Origin: Gellertiella hungarica
GTDB taxonomy: Bacteria > Pseudomonadota > Alphaproteobacteria > Rhizobiales > Rhizobiaceae
Assembly: GCF_014197145.1 (NCBI RefSeq)
Contig: NZ_JACIEZ010000004.1
Coordinates: 124,001-188,000 of the forward strand
Direction: 5' to 3'
Length of the DNA stretch: 64,000 nucleotides
In this document: positions 22,734 through 32,495 of the stretch, in pieces
How the letters are laid out: each line of letters begins with the position of its first letter
How positions within the stretch are numbered: the stretch's first letter is position 1
Position numbers and translations under genes: made by a program
Notes under the pieces: model-generated
What the model was told of the DNA's origin: nothing
Databases searched by the model: none
What the model saw: the letters and a program-made list of their open reading frames with translations, nothing else

Positions 22734-23963
22734 TCAGCGACTTGAGCGATGACGGGCGAGGTAATCTGCACTGCGCATCTCGAACAGACGCGAGACGGTT
22801 CGATCAAATTCGAAACCTTCGACACCCCTCCTGTCACTGAGGAGCTTTTCCGGCCAATCCGCGGCAGACATCACGAGGCGGACTGAATGGTCATAGAGAG
22901 CATCCACGAGGATGATGAGCCGCTTAGTCGCGTTGCGACGTTCGGTACCGAGAATCGGTACATCATCAAGGAAGATGATGTCGTATTCCGCTGAGAGAGC
23001 CAGGTAATCGGAAGCCCCGAGCGGTTGCTCGCATAGCTCGGCAAAGGTGAAGCGTGCTGCTCTTCCGCTGGAGCGAGGCACATGAAGCACCCGACCCTTC
23101 ATCTGGATGTCGATGGGGCCAACCGCGTGGCCTGCCGTTACAGCCGCCCAGGCAGCGTCCATCGCCCTCTCCGTTTCTGGCCCGGGGGGCGTATGGTAAA
23201 CCGGCATGCTGTCCAGCTTTTCCATCCGGTAATCCGTGGGACTGTCGAGCGCGACGACGTCCACATGCGCCTTCAGAATATCGATGAACGGCAGGAAAAG
23301 CCCACGGTTCAAGCCGTCCCGATAGAGATTGTCTGGCGCCACATTGGACGTGGCGACAAGGATGCAGCCTCTTGCGAAGAGCGCGGAAAACAGACGGGAC
23401 AGGATCATGGCATCGGCGATGTCCGTCACCGTAAACTCGTCGAAGCAGAGCAATTCGGCTTCGGCAAAGATCTCCGCGGCGACCGGCGGCACGGGATCGG
23501 TTTCCCTGGTCTCTCCGTTCTTCAGCCTCTGGCGGTGCGCGTGGATGCGACCGTGCACATCCGCCATGAACTCGTGGAAATGCGCACGACGCTTTTTCTG
23601 AATGGGTGCCAATGCAAAGAACATGTCCATCAGCATGGTCTTGCCGCGCCCGACCGAGCCATGAATGTAGACGCCCCGGACCGGGGTATTCGTCCGCCGC
23701 TTTGCGGCAAACAGCCACCCCAGCGCACTCGTTTTCGCCGCAGCACGCTTTTCCCGCAACTCGATGAGGATATGATCGAGCTTTCGGGCAATCCCCAGCT
23801 GCACGGAATCGGCTTGCAGTTCTCCCGAATTGGTCAGTGCCTTGAGCTTCTCGCTAACACTCAGGGCGTAATCGGGCACGGGCTGCATGAAGGGAATTTC
23901 CAGTATTTGAGGCGAAGCATTGCTGGCCGCGGACATGGTGGGCACAGGAGCGTTCGGCTCCAT
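22734..23963 (-). CDS. zapE: Cell division protein ZapE (AFG1-like ATPase)
   Basis: AFG1/LACE1-family ATPase. In E. coli the homologue ZapE binds the division ring; mitochondrial AFG1 acts in respiratory-complex quality control. The 409 residues carry Walker A GSVGRGKT near residue 100, MADVHGRIH, Walker B LCFDEF, and the family segment FSALFARGCILVATSNVAPDN (here quoted only through VATSN). The ATG at 23961-23963 is used; a later Met (MQPVPDYALS) could also start it. It lies upstream of mdh on the same strand, 186 bases away. Confidence 0.9.
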   Translation of the reverse strand: MEPNAPVPTMSAASNASPQILEIPFMQPVPDYALSVSEKLKALTNSGELQADSVQLGIARKLDHILIELREKRAAAKTSALGWLFAAKRRTNTPVRGVYIHGSVGRGKTMLMDMFFALAPIQKKRRAHFHEFMADVHGRIHAHRQRLKNGETRETDPVPPVAAEIFAEAELLCFDEFTVTDIADAMILSRLFSALFARGCILVATSNVAPDNLYRDGLNRGLFLPFIDILKAHVDVVALDSPTDYRMEKLDSMPVYHTPPGPETERAMDAAWAAVTAGHAVGPIDIQMKGRVLHVPRSSGRAARFTFAELCEQPLGASDYLALSAEYDIIFLDDVPILGTERRNATKRLIILVDALYDHSVRLVMSAADWPEKLLSDRRGVEGFEFDRTVSRLFEMRSADYLARHRSSR

Positions 23964-24010
23964 GCCATCACACTGCGCTTAACAGCCGGTTACAGGCACC
24001 ATAAAGGGAA

Positions 24011-24028
24011 AGGGCCCCGCAGGGCCCT
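24011..24028 (-). terminator. Possible terminator of the Omp19-like gene
   Basis: AGGGCCC and GGGCCCT pair around a CGCA loop. On the minus strand TTCCCTTTAT follows. It is 7 bases past the stop of the lipoprotein gene. Confidence 0.55.
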
Positions 24029-24034
24029 CTTTTA

Positions 24035-24574
24035 TCAACGGCTAAGATTGATCGGCTGGCCGGAGGCGGTGGTGCCGGTGAACTGGTTCTCGGCAGTCTT
24101 GTACACACTGCCGACCAGATTGCCGTTGCTGTCCTTGAACTGGACCTGCTTGCCGGACACTTCCCAGGAGCGCACCATCGTCAGTTCGCCAGCGCAGCCG
24201 CGCGTCCCGCCGCGCGAGCCGCTACCGAGGTTGGTGAGCGTGAGGAACATGTCGCAGCTCGAAGCGCCCGAGACGCGCCAGCTTCCGACCATGGCTTCCT
24301 TCTTGACATCGAGACCGCTGGCGGCCGCCGCATCGGTACCGGCCGCTCCCGGAAGCGATGCCTGCTGGGCAGGAGCCGCGGGGAACTGCGCAGAACCGGC
24401 CGGCGCACCCGGTGCGGGCAGCTGGCTGCTCTGCACGCCGGGGACCGGCTGGGCAGCCAATGGGGCAGGTGCCAGCGAGGCCTGAGTACCGAAGCCGCTA
24501 TCGGCGGTTCTCTGGCACCCCGCCAACGCGAGAACCATTGCCACACCTGCTGTTGCCTTGCCTAACCGCATCAT
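24035..24574 (-). CDS. Omp19-like lipoprotein, AprI/Inh protease-inhibitor fold
   Basis: A 179-residue outer-membrane lipoprotein. A signal peptide ends in the lipobox LALAGC (Cys20), followed by an Ala/Pro/Gln-rich linker (about 25-85) and a C-terminal AprI/Inh-type beta-barrel domain with [20 protein letters not shown] and a second Cys in RGCAGEL, which would give the conserved disulfide. Brucella Omp19 has this layout and inhibits proteases; the same role here is inference. It is a single gene with its own probable terminator, separated from sdhB by 244 bases. Confidence 0.85.
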   Translation of the reverse strand: MMRLGKATAGVAMVLALAGCQRTADSGFGTQASLAPAPLAAQPVPGVQSSQLPAPGAPAGSAQFPAAPAQQASLPGAAGTDAAAASGLDVKKEAMVGSWRVSGASSCDMFLTLTNLGSGSRGGTRGCAGELTMVRSWEVSGKQVQFKDSNGNLVGSVYKTAENQFTGTTASGQPINLSR

Positions 24575-24774
24575 CCCGCTCCTGAATCTGGCGCCCTGTG
24601 TCCACTGTCACACGCAATCATGGCGAAATATCGTGAGTCCGTTCCAATAATCAAGGACCCGCTAACCCTCGTTGCGGTTGCGTTGCCGCAAATTGTGCCC
24701 GATTTGTGCTGCAGGGCAACACCTGAGGTCGTGCAGGGACGGTTGAACCCTCCAAGGCTCACACAGGCACCGGA

Positions 24775-24811
24775 GCGCCCGCCGACGGCGGGCGCGCAAG
24801 GTGTCTTGCGC
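24775..24811 (-). terminator. Two overlapping hairpins directly after sdhB
   Basis: Minus-strand transcripts leaving sdhB first meet a hairpin with 7-base arms (GCGCAAG at 24794-24800, CTTGCGC at 24805-24811), then one with 9-base arms (GCGCCCGCC at 24775-24783, GGCGGGCGC at 24787-24795). The two share two bases, so they compete. There is no T run, so they may protect the 3' end or assist Rho-type termination. Confidence 0.5.
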
Positions 24812-24818
24812 CGAGGGA

Positions 24819-25598
24819 TCAGACCCGGCGCTCGACCATCATTTTCTTGATTTCGGCGATGGCCTTCGCCGGGTTGAGGCCCTTGGGACAGGTCTGCGCA
24901 CAGTTCATGATGGTGTGGCAGCGATACAGCCTGAACGGATCTTCCAGATTGTCCAGGCGCTCGCCCGTCGCCTCGTCGCGGCTGTCGATCAGCCAGCGAT
25001 AAGCCTGCAGCAGCACGGCGGGACCAAGGTAGCGATCGCCGTTCCACCAGTAGCTCGGGCAGGACGTCGAGCAGCAGGCGCAGAGAATGCACTCGTAGAG
25101 CCCATCGAGCTTCTGACGGTCATCATGACTCTGCTTCCATTCCTTCGCCGGCGGCGGAGATACGGTTTTCAGCCACGGCTCGATGGAGCGGTGCTGGGCG
25201 TAGAAATGGGTCAGATCCGGCACGAGGTCCTTCACCACGGGCATGTGCGGAAGAGGATAGACCTTCACGGCTCCGTGCACGTCATCCATGCCCTTTGTGC
25301 AGGCAAGCGTGTTGGTGCCATCGATGTTCATGGCACAGGAGCCGCAGATGCCTTCGCGACAGGACCGGCGCAGCGTCAGTGTCGGGTCGATATTGTTCTT
25401 GATGTAGAGAAGGCCATCAAGAACCATCGGCCCGCAATCGTCGATATCGACATAAAACGTGTCGATCCGCGGGTTCTGACCATCATCCGGGCTCCAGCGA
25501 TAGATCCGGAATTCGCGCAGGTTGGTCGCACCGGCAGGCTTGGGCCAGACCTTACCTTCGGTGATCGTGGAATTCTTGGGGAGAGCGAGTTCAACCAT
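24819..25598 (-). CDS. sdhB: Succinate dehydrogenase iron-sulfur subunit
   Basis: Carries electrons from the SdhA flavin to quinone through three iron-sulfur clusters. The 259 residues show the plant-type 2Fe-2S motif [16 protein letters not shown], then [16 protein letters not shown] and [17 protein letters not shown] for the 4Fe-4S and 3Fe-4S clusters. The N-terminal [14 protein letters not shown] is typical of the mitochondrial/alphaproteobacterial type. It follows sdhA by 15 bases and ends the operon. Confidence 0.98.
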   Translation of the reverse strand: MVELALPKNSTITEGKVWPKPAGATNLREFRIYRWSPDDGQNPRIDTFYVDIDDCGPMVLDGLLYIKNNIDPTLTLRRSCREGICGSCAMNIDGTNTLACTKGMDDVHGAVKVYPLPHMPVVKDLVPDLTHFYAQHRSIEPWLKTVSPPPAKEWKQSHDDRQKLDGLYECILCACCSTSCPSYWWNGDRYLGPAVLLQAYRWLIDSRDEATGERLDNLEDPFRLYRCHTIMNCAQTCPKGLNPAKAIAEIKKMMVERRV

Positions 25599-25613
25599 CG
25601 TGACTTTCTCCGA

Positions 25614-27455
25614 TCAATAGACGCGGGCCTTCGGCGCGATCTTCTTGGGATCGATGCCGTCGGCAATGAGTTCGGTATGAACGGGGCGGTAGTCCAGCTT
25701 GACCTCGCCGGACTCGCTAACCCAGGCAAGCGTATGCTTGCGCCAGTTCTCGTCGTCACGGCCGCCCATCGGACCATCCTTGTAGTCTTCGCGGGCGTGG
25801 GCACCACGGCTTTCCTTGCGGGCTTCGGCGCCATAGACCGTGGTGATGGCGTTGGCCATCAGGTTCTCGAGCTCCAGCGTCTCGACCAGGTCGGAGTTCC
25901 AGATCATCGACCGGTCGGTTACCTTGACGTCCGGAAGCTCCTTCCAGATCGCCGAAAGTCGCCGGCATCCGCTTTCCAGGGATTCCTGGGTCCGGAACAC
26001 GGCGGCGTCTTCCTGCATGGCGCGCTGCATCTTGTCGCGCAGCACGGCCGTCGGCGTCGAGCCGCTGGCATGCCGCAGACGATCGAAACGGGCCATGATC
26101 CTGTCGCAGGCTGCCGTGTTCAGGGCCGGGACAGGCGCGGCGCGATCGACGACCTGACCCGCACGAATGGCCGCTGCGCGACCGAAGACCACAAGGTCGA
26201 TCAGGGAGTTCGAACCGAGACGGTTGGCACCGTGAACGGAGGCGCAACCGGCTTCGCCGACAGCCATCAGGCCGGGCGCGATGCGTTCCGGGTTCTGGGC
26301 GTCGGCATTCAGTACTTCGCCCCAGTAATTGGTAGGGATGCCGCCCATGTTGTAGTGCACGGTGGGCAGGACCGGGATCGGTTCGCGGGTCACATCGACG
26401 CCGGCAAAGATCTTTGCGGATTCGGAGATACCGGGCAGGCGTTCATGCAGGACCGCCGGATCCAGATGATCGAGATGCAGGAAGATGTGATCCTTGTTCT
26501 TGCCAACCCCACGGCCTTCCCGGATCTCCATGGTCATGCAGCGGGAGACGACGTCGCGGGATGCAAGATCCTTTGCCGAAGGGGCATAGCGCTCCATGAA
26601 GCGCTCGCCTTCGGAATTCACGAGGTAGCCGCCCTCGCCGCGCGCACCTTCGGTGATCAGACAGCCCGCGCCGTAGATGCCGGTCGGATGGAACTGGACG
26701 AACTCCATGTCCTGCAGCGGCAGGCCTGCGCGTGCGATCATGCCGCCGCCATCCCCGGTGCAGGTGTGGGCAGAGGTCGCCGAGAAGTAGGCACGGCCGT
26801 AACCGCCCGTGGCAAGCACCACCATCTTGGCGGCAAAGCGATGGATCGTTCCATCATCGAGGTTCCAGGCCACGACGCCCGTGCACTGGCCATCGTCGGA
26901 CATGATCAGGTCGATGGCGAAGTATTCGATGAAGAATTCCGCATTGTTGCGAAGCGACTGGCCGTAAAGCGTGTGCAGAATGGCGTGGCCGGTTCGGTCG
27001 GCTGCGGCGCAGGTACGCTGCACCGGCGGGCCTTCGCCATAGTTCTGCATGTGACCGCCGAAGGGCCGCTGATAGATCTTGCCTTCCTCGTTTCGGGAGA
27101 AGGGCACGCCGTAATGCTCGAGCTCATAAACCGCCTTCGGGGCTTCCATGGCCAGATACTGCATGGCGTCCACGTCGCCCAGCCAGTCGGAGCCCTTAAC
27201 GGTATCGTAGAGGTGCCACTGCCAGCAGTCGGGGGTCATGTTCTGCAGGGAGGCGGCAATACCGCCCTGGGCTGCCACCGTGTGCGAGCGGGTCGGGAAG
27301 ACCTTGGTGATGCAGGCGGTGCGGAAGCCCTGCTCCGCCATGCCGAGCGTGGCGCGAAGACCCGCACCGCCCGCCCCGACGACGATCACGTCATAGGCGT
27401 GATCAACATATTTGTAAGCCTTGCCATTCTGGGCAGGTGAACCGATCGATGCCAT
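25614..27455 (-). CDS. sdhA: Succinate dehydrogenase flavoprotein subunit
   Basis: Oxidises succinate to fumarate with covalently bound FAD on the inner face of the membrane. The 613 residues have the dinucleotide motif [10 protein letters not shown] (about 26-35), the FAD-linking His58 in [11 protein letters not shown], the capping-domain HPTGIYGAG, and the catalytic region with RGEGGYLVN and HNMGGIP. I start it at the ATG at 27453-27455, 7 bases after the sdhD stop, with AGGA 11-14 bases upstream. Confidence 0.98.
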   Translation of the reverse strand: MASIGSPAQNGKAYKYVDHAYDVIVVGAGGAGLRATLGMAEQGFRTACITKVFPTRSHTVAAQGGIAASLQNMTPDCWQWHLYDTVKGSDWLGDVDAMQYLAMEAPKAVYELEHYGVPFSRNEEGKIYQRPFGGHMQNYGEGPPVQRTCAAADRTGHAILHTLYGQSLRNNAEFFIEYFAIDLIMSDDGQCTGVVAWNLDDGTIHRFAAKMVVLATGGYGRAYFSATSAHTCTGDGGGMIARAGLPLQDMEFVQFHPTGIYGAGCLITEGARGEGGYLVNSEGERFMERYAPSAKDLASRDVVSRCMTMEIREGRGVGKNKDHIFLHLDHLDPAVLHERLPGISESAKIFAGVDVTREPIPVLPTVHYNMGGIPTNYWGEVLNADAQNPERIAPGLMAVGEAGCASVHGANRLGSNSLIDLVVFGRAAAIRAGQVVDRAAPVPALNTAACDRIMARFDRLRHASGSTPTAVLRDKMQRAMQEDAAVFRTQESLESGCRRLSAIWKELPDVKVTDRSMIWNSDLVETLELENLMANAITTVYGAEARKESRGAHAREDYKDGPMGGRDDENWRKHTLAWVSESGEVKLDYRPVHTELIADGIDPKKIAPKARVY

Positions 27456-27462
27456 GGGGGAA

Positions 27463-27843
27463 TTATCCTGCAAATGCGATTTTCAGAAGGGCGAAGATGG
27501 CAGCGCCCGCAACCACAACCGCGAAGAACGTATTGAGAATCAGCAGAGCCACCTTGCCGATCTCGCCGTGTACATAGTCCTCGATGATGATCTGCATGCC
27601 GAGCCGCATGTGGATCGTGACGGACAGGATGACAAAGGCGCAGACGATGGCCACGAGCGGGTTGTGCAGTACCGCGATCATCTCCTGGTAGGGAGCGCCG
27701 GCATACAGCACCATGAAGATGATGAAAAAGCTGATCAGGAAGACGTTGGAAACCGCCGTGAGGCGCTGGCGCCAGAAATGCTCCGTGCCATCCTTGGCCG
27801 AACCGAGGCCGCGAACCTTTCCGAGAGGTGTACGCATGTCCAT
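27463..27843 (-). CDS. sdhD: Succinate dehydrogenase membrane anchor subunit
   Basis: A 126-residue membrane anchor with three helices (about 30-48, 58-78 and 96-120). It helps bind heme b and ubiquinone. The motif [19 protein letters not shown] matches the alphaproteobacterial SdhD family, where the His of the second helix region is a heme-ligand candidate and Asp-Tyr the quinone-site pair. It lies between sdhC and sdhA with gaps of 12 and 7 bases. Confidence 0.95.
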   Translation of the reverse strand: MDMRTPLGKVRGLGSAKDGTEHFWRQRLTAVSNVFLISFFIIFMVLYAGAPYQEMIAVLHNPLVAIVCAFVILSVTIHMRLGMQIIIEDYVHGEIGKVALLILNTFFAVVVAGAAIFALLKIAFAG

Positions 27844-27855
27844 GTGATATCGTCC

Positions 27856-28248
27856 TCAGCGAATGGTGTAGCCGATGACCCAGACCACGAGGGTCAGGGC
27901 AATGGAGCCGATCAGGTTGGCCCGGGCAAGTTTGGTCGAGAATTCCTTCTCGAAACCGTAGCCCACGTCCCACAGAAGATGGCGCAGACCGCCAAGCATG
28001 TGGAGGATCAGGACCCATGTATAGCCGAAGAGGACAAGCCTGCCGAACCAGCTATTCATAAACCACATGACCCAGTTGTAGTATTCCTCACCCGTGGCTG
28101 CGGCAATAAGCCACCAGACCACAAGGAGGGTGCCGAAATACAGGGCACCGCCCGTGATGCGGTGCAAAATCGACATCGCCATGGTCGGGATCAGCCGATA
28201 GACTTGCAGGTGCGGCGACAGGGGCCGGTTATTTGTCACATTCGCCAT
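27856..28248 (-). CDS. sdhC: Succinate dehydrogenase cytochrome b556 subunit
   Basis: The 130-residue membrane subunit that binds heme b with SdhD and contributes to the quinone site. It has RPLSPHLQVYRL and SILHRITG at the start, typical of SdhC, three helices, and the heme-ligand His in the HMLGGLRHLLWD segment. It is the first gene of sdhCDAB, and a candidate promoter lies about 110 bases upstream. Confidence 0.97.
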   Translation of the reverse strand: MANVTNNRPLSPHLQVYRLIPTMAMSILHRITGGALYFGTLLVVWWLIAAATGEEYYNWVMWFMNSWFGRLVLFGYTWVLILHMLGGLRHLLWDVGYGFEKEFSTKLARANLIGSIALTLVVWVIGYTIR

Positions 28249-28563
28249 CAGAAACCTCTAGGGCGTTATCAGGCGCTCCATCCGGGCGCGAGAAGCCGGA
28301 AGGGCATTCCGGAAGATTCAACACAGCGCAACATTCTTGCGCACAGCGCGTCAAACAGGACATTTAGCGACGCATTTGCAGTGCAGCAAGGGAAATTGCC
28401 TAGTGTTTTCAATTTAATCGATTCGAGGAAAAGGGTAAGGTGCACTTCCTCAAACTTTAGACTTAACCAACTTGTGTGAAATAATCGTTGCCTCCGTTGG
28501 CAAGGGGAACGGCTTGGATGTAAGCTCCGTTTACCCTTTGTTAACCAACGAGAGGACAAGCGC
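28249..28563. promoter_or_regulatory. Divergent intergenic region with a candidate sdhC promoter
   Basis: This 315-base gap holds no gene. On the minus strand a -35 TTGCTG (28384-28389) and a -10 TAAATG (28361-28366) are 17 bases apart, giving a leader of about 105 bases before sdhC. In that leader GCGCAA (28326-28331) and TTGCGC (28337-28342) form a short inverted repeat. Toward the other gene, TTGCC/GGCAA (28489-28503) forms another. None is confirmed. Confidence 0.4.
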
Positions 28564-28935
28564 ATGGTTCCGCGTCGCTTGGGCTTTGCCTTGGCCATGA
28601 TGGCCAGCTTCATTTCCGCATCATCCACGCTTGCCGGGGATTTCGATTACGGCGGCGGTCGCCAGCGCCCCTGGCATCACGGTCATCACCACCATCCTCT
28701 TCCGCCAAGCTATGGAGGGGGATACGGGCTTCCCACGATCGTCCCTGGCCTTGGCACTTTTGCAGGCTCCATCACAGCGCTGCGAGTACGGGGCGTTGGT
28801 ACCTACTTTTATGTGGAAGGCCTCGGAAGCAGCAGGACTCCCATGCAGCCAACGCCGAAGGCAAAAATCATCAACGTGAAGGCTGCAAAGGACCCCTGTT
28901 CCTACGAGAACGGCGTCTGCGTCATCCGACCCTGA
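28564..28935 (+). CDS. Secreted His/Gly-rich protein of unknown function
   Basis: A 123-residue protein with a signal peptide (about residues 1-24, ending STLAG) and then a His- and Gly-rich stretch (WHHGHHHHPLPP, YGGGYG) that could bind divalent metals. The rest is basic, with two cysteines near the end (DPCSYENGVCVIRP) able to form a disulfide. I do not recognise the family. GAGAGGA 7 bases before the ATG supports the start. It is divergent from sdhC, and its last 14 bases overlap the convergent methyltransferase gene. Metal binding is inference. Confidence 0.7.
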   Translation: MVPRRLGFALAMMASFISASSTLAGDFDYGGGRQRPWHHGHHHHPLPPSYGGGYGLPTIVPGLGTFAGSITALRVRGVGTYFYVEGLGSSRTPMQPTPKAKIINVKAAKDPCSYENGVCVIRP

Positions 28936-29599
28936 CGTCTTCCCCCTCGGGATGCGGATCGAAAGACCACACTGTCGTCCGCTTGATCTCGCTGTCCTCG
29001 AGAACCCGGGTCACCGGTACCTCGTAGGTCGCCAGTGCCCTCAGCCGTGAACGTGGCAGATAGGAGCGACCGGGATCGCCGGCAAGCACGGTCACGCCGC
29101 GCTGCGCCATCCGCGAGAACCAGGGTACGAGGGCATCGGCAAATGCCTTGTCGTAAAAGACGTCGCCCGCCAGCAGGATATCGGCATCAATCACGGTCCC
29201 CACGAGATCGCGGTTGGTAAAGCGGATGGGAACGCCGTTTGCGTCCGCATTCAGCCGGATCGCCTCTTCTGTCCACGGGTCGATATCGGCCGCAAGGACA
29301 TCGTTGGCTCCGGCCATAGCGGCCGCAATTGCAACGACCCCCGAACCGCTGGCGAAATCCACCACTCGGCGACCCCTTACCGTCTCGGGATGATCGAGCA
29401 CATAGCGCGCCAGCCCCTGACCGCCCGCCCAGGCAAAGGCCCAGAAAGGCGGCGGCAGACCGATTTCCTCCAGCTCCGCTTCGGTCTTGAGCCAGAGCTC
29501 GTGCACTTCGCTCGCCAGATGCAGCCGGATCTCCGGCACATGCGGAGGGGACATCAGGTCCGTATTGGCCAGAATGAACGCCCGGGGGTCGGTCTTCAT
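28922..29599 (-). CDS. METTL20/ETFBKMT-like protein-lysine methyltransferase
   Basis: A 225-residue class I SAM-dependent methyltransferase. PPFWAFAWAGGQGLARYVLD near residues 50-69 and LLAGDVFYD after the Rossmann core (VVDFASGSGVVAIAAA) match the METTL20 group. An Agrobacterium homologue is reported to methylate lysines of ribosomal protein L7/L12 and the beta subunit of electron transfer flavoprotein, so that is the likely activity. Its ATG overlaps the stop of the EVE gene (ATGA). It is last in the tsaD-gpsA-yciI-EVE operon. Confidence 0.8.
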   Translation of the reverse strand: MKTDPRAFILANTDLMSPPHVPEIRLHLASEVHELWLKTEAELEEIGLPPPFWAFAWAGGQGLARYVLDHPETVRGRRVVDFASGSGVVAIAAAMAGANDVLAADIDPWTEEAIRLNADANGVPIRFTNRDLVGTVIDADILLAGDVFYDKAFADALVPWFSRMAQRGVTVLAGDPGRSYLPRSRLRALATYEVPVTRVLEDSEIKRTTVWSFDPHPEGEDVRVG

Positions 29600-30036
29600 T
29601 CGGGTGATCGCGGCGGGTTGTCCAATCCGCCCATGCGGCAGATTTCAAGGTACTCATCCTCGGTCACAGGCTGGACCGAAAGACGCATGGACGTCACGAG
29701 AGACATGTTCTCGAGTTTCGGATTGGCCTTTATCTCCTTGAGCGAGACCGGTCTTGGCATGTCGCAGACAGCCCGTATGTCTACGCAGTCCCATCGCAGG
29801 TCGCCCTCGGCACTCGAATCCGGGTGAGAAAGCGCGCAAACCTCCGTGATGCCGACGACCTCCAGACCCTCGTTCGAATGGTAGAAGAACCCCTTGTCGC
29901 CGATACGCATGGCACGCATGTTGTTTCGCGCGAGATAATTGCGCACGCCTGTCCACTCGGTGCCCGCCTGGCCGGCCTCCTTCTGCATCGCCCACGACCA
30001 CTTGAAGGGCTCGGATTTATACAGCCAATAGGCCAT
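29596..30036 (-). CDS. EVE domain protein
   Basis: A 146-residue single-domain EVE protein of the PUA-like superfamily; EVE domains bind modified bases in DNA or RNA. The N-terminus MAYWLYKSEPFKWSW and the following TEWTGVRNYLARNNMR, MRIGDKGFFYHSN are diagnostic, and the Trp/Phe pocket residues are present. The ATG at 30034-30036 has GGAGG 7 bases upstream and follows the yciI stop by a single base. Its ligand is unknown; linkage to tsaD makes an RNA ligand worth considering. Confidence 0.9.
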   Translation of the reverse strand: MAYWLYKSEPFKWSWAMQKEAGQAGTEWTGVRNYLARNNMRAMRIGDKGFFYHSNEGLEVVGITEVCALSHPDSSAEGDLRWDCVDIRAVCDMPRPVSLKEIKANPKLENMSLVTSMRLSVQPVTEDEYLEICRMGGLDNPPRSPE

Positions 30037-30037
30037 C

Positions 30038-30331
30038 TCACGCCTCCGGATTGTTGAAGACCCAGTTGAAAGGCTTGATCTCGACATGCGCGAACAGGCC
30101 CGCCTGCGCATAGGGGTCGGCCGCGGCGATGGCCTCCGCCGCCTGTCTGTCACTTGCGTGCACGATGACAAGGCTGCCACAGGGCTTGCTTTCCCCATCC
30201 AGGAACGGGCCCGCCATCTTCAGCACGCCCGCTGCATTCAGCCCGTTCAGCCATTCCACATGGGCCGGGCGGGTTTCCATCCTCACATGGAGGTGGTCGG
30301 GCTTGTCGGTGCAGAGAAAAGCGAAAAGCAT
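30038..30331 (-). CDS. YciI family protein
   Basis: A 97-residue YciI-type protein (dimeric alpha/beta barrel). It has the family's start MLFAFLCTDKPDHLHVR, the HVEWL helix where YciI proteins carry their conserved His, the GPFLDG turn, and the motif AADPYAQAGLF with the Asp-Pro pair. The catalytic function is not established for most members. The ATG at 30329-30331 has AAGGGA about 10 bases upstream. It lies 14 bases after gpsA and one base before the EVE gene. Confidence 0.9.
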   Translation of the reverse strand: MLFAFLCTDKPDHLHVRMETRPAHVEWLNGLNAAGVLKMAGPFLDGESKPCGSLVIVHASDRQAAEAIAAADPYAQAGLFAHVEIKPFNWVFNNPEA

Positions 30332-30345
30332 GGATTGTATATCCC

Positions 30346-31332
30346 TTATTCGGTGGTTATCGGCCGGCTCATCAGCTGTTCCAGCGCCGTTGGAATGTCG
30401 AGCAAGCCATCGATGATTGCGGCAACGGCCTGTGTGATCGGCATATCGATCCCGTGGCTTTCGGCAAGTCGCGACGCAACCGCGGCGGCAAAGGCGCCCT
30501 CGACCAGCCCGCCCCTCGAGCTGTCGATCGCATCGCCACGTCCAAGGGCAATGCCGAAGCGAAGATTGCGGGACTGGTGGCTCGTTGCGGTGAGCACAAG
30601 ATCGCCAAGTCCCGAGAGTCCGCGAACCGTGTCGGCCTCTCCTCCGAGGGCTACTGCCAGGCGAGACATCTCGGCCAGGCCGCGGGCGATGAGGGCAGCC
30701 CTGGCAGAGTCGCCGAGGCCAGCGCCCTCCACCATGCCGCATGCGATCGCCAGCACATTCTTCAGGGCACCACCGAGCTGGACACCGACAGGATCCGCAG
30801 ACGCATACAGCCGAAAGGTCGGTCCCGAGATGGACCGGGCGAGGCTCTCGGCGATCGAAAGATCGGCCGCGGCGACCGACATGGCGGTCGGCAAGCCCTT
30901 GGCAATATCTGCTGCGAAACCGGGACCCGAGAGCACTGCAACAGGATGTCCCGGCAGCCGCTTTTCAAGCACATGACTGAGAAGCCCCGTTGTCTCGCGG
31001 TCGATGCCCTTGGCGCAGGTGACGACAACGGCTCCCGCCTGCAGGTGAGGCCCATAGGTGTCTGCGGCAGAGGCCTGGGCCTGCGAGGGCATGACGAACA
31101 GAACGGTGTTCGCATGCTCCAGAATCTCCGGATCGCACGAATACTGCAGGTCCGGATGGAGCTCAATGCCAGGCAGCGCCTCCTCATGCCGGCGGCTGGT
31201 CGCAAGATCGGTCATCAGGCTTCTGTCCCGGCCCAACAGCGTGACGTGCTCGTGTCCATTTGCAGCGATCACGGTAGCAAGTGCGGTCCCGAACGCTCCC
31301 GCGCCGATGACCACGCAATGTTGTCTGCTCAT
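30346..31332 (-). CDS. gpsA: Glycerol-3-phosphate dehydrogenase [NAD(P)+]
   Basis: Reduces dihydroxyacetone phosphate to sn-glycerol 3-phosphate for phospholipid synthesis. The 328 residues contain the NAD-binding [10 protein letters not shown] near the N-terminus, VVTCAKGID with the catalytic Lys, [17 protein letters not shown] and the C-terminal [11 protein letters not shown] segment. The ATG at 31330-31332 overlaps the tsaD stop (ATGA), indicating coupled translation; the open frame upstream of it is inside tsaD. Confidence 0.96.
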   Translation of the reverse strand: MSRQHCVVIGAGAFGTALATVIAANGHEHVTLLGRDRSLMTDLATSRRHEEALPGIELHPDLQYSCDPEILEHANTVLFVMPSQAQASAADTYGPHLQAGAVVVTCAKGIDRETTGLLSHVLEKRLPGHPVAVLSGPGFAADIAKGLPTAMSVAAADLSIAESLARSISGPTFRLYASADPVGVQLGGALKNVLAIACGMVEGAGLGDSARAALIARGLAEMSRLAVALGGEADTVRGLSGLGDLVLTATSHQSRNLRFGIALGRGDAIDSSRGGLVEGAFAAAVASRLAESHGIDMPITQAVAAIIDGLLDIPTALEQLMSRPITTE

Positions 31333-32423
31333 GCCTTTGCACCTCTCCTGCCATGGCCGACGAGGGTCTCTGCCTTGCTGTCCAGGGGCCACCGGGATCG
31401 CGGCTGGACATCGAGCGCATCGGGTTCCATTCCAACCGCCAGCCGCTCCAGGCCAGCCCAGGCGATCATGGCGGCATTGTCGGTGCAAAGCACATGGGGC
31501 GGTGCAACAAAGCGGAAGCCATGCCGGGTGCAGAGCACGTCAAGCGTTCCCCGGAGTGCCTTGTTTGCAGCTACACCCCCGGCCACCACCAAGGCGGGAT
31601 CGGATACCTCTGGAAACAACGCGCGAAAACGCTGCAAGCCACGACCGATGCGATCGTTCAGGGTGCGCGATACAGCATGCTGGAAGGAGGCGCAGATGTC
31701 GGCCACGTCCTGTTCACCCAGAGGAGCGATGGCAGTTGCAGCCTGACGAACCGCTGTCTTCAGCCCGGAGAAAGAAAAGTCCAGACGGGTCTCGCCCACC
31801 AGCGGCCTTGGCAGATTGAAGCGACCGGGATTTCCTTTCGCCGCCGCCTTTTCGACCGCGGGGCCACCGGGATAGGGAAGGCCGAGCAGCTTCGCCGTCT
31901 TGTCGAAGGCTTCTCCCAGGGCATCATCGATCGTGGTGCCCCAACGCTCGTAGTCCCCCACGCCCCTGACGAGAACCAGCTGTGTATGGCCACCCGAAAC
32001 AAGAAGCATGAGGTACGGAAAGCCGAGACCATCCGTCAGACGGGCCGTCAGGGCATGACCTTCCAGATGATTGATGGCGTAGAGCGGCTTTCCGGAGGCC
32101 AGTGCCAGCGCTTTGCCGGTCATGAGCCCCACGATGAGACCACCGATCAAACCGGGCCCGGATGTGGCCGCGATGGCGTCCACGTCTTTCAAGCGACAGT
32201 CAGCCTCCACCAAGGCTTGCTCGATGAGTGTATCCAGCGCCTCGACATGGGCCCGGGCCGCAATCTCGGGCACGACGCCACCATAGGCGCTGTGCTCCTC
32301 GAGCTGGCTCAAGACCACGTTTGACAAGATCGTTCCCCGTCCTTCGGCATCGCGGGCAACAACGGATGCCGCGGTTTCATCGCAGCTGGTCTCGATGCCG
32401 AGGATGACAAGATTGGAGCGCAT
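31329..32423 (-). CDS. tsaD: tRNA N6-adenosine threonylcarbamoyltransferase TsaD
   Basis: Transfers the threonylcarbamoyl group to A37 of ANN-reading tRNAs (t6A). The 364 residues belong to the Kae1/YgjD ASKHA family: [14 protein letters not shown] at the start, the metal-binding [16 protein letters not shown], and the C-terminal [10 protein letters not shown]. The ATG at 32421-32423 gives [13 protein letters not shown]. It is first in a five-gene minus-strand operon and is divergent from hemC with 72 bases between. Confidence 0.97.
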   Translation of the reverse strand: MRSNLVILGIETSCDETAASVVARDAEGRGTILSNVVLSQLEEHSAYGGVVPEIAARAHVEALDTLIEQALVEADCRLKDVDAIAATSGPGLIGGLIVGLMTGKALALASGKPLYAINHLEGHALTARLTDGLGFPYLMLLVSGGHTQLVLVRGVGDYERWGTTIDDALGEAFDKTAKLLGLPYPGGPAVEKAAAKGNPGRFNLPRPLVGETRLDFSFSGLKTAVRQAATAIAPLGEQDVADICASFQHAVSRTLNDRIGRGLQRFRALFPEVSDPALVVAGGVAANKALRGTLDVLCTRHGFRFVAPPHVLCTDNAAMIAWAGLERLAVGMEPDALDVQPRSRWPLDSKAETLVGHGRRGAKA

Positions 32424-32495
32424 GTGGCCGTTCGTTGATTGCGGGAAGGCGAAATCCGGTTTACTGGGATCTCCGGTAACAATGGATCGAAGCGG

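Noticed and set aside
24801-27440. 879-codon plus-strand open frame opposite sdhB and sdhA
   Set aside because: Antisense shadow; the minus-strand frames carry the covalent-FAD and iron-sulfur motifs.
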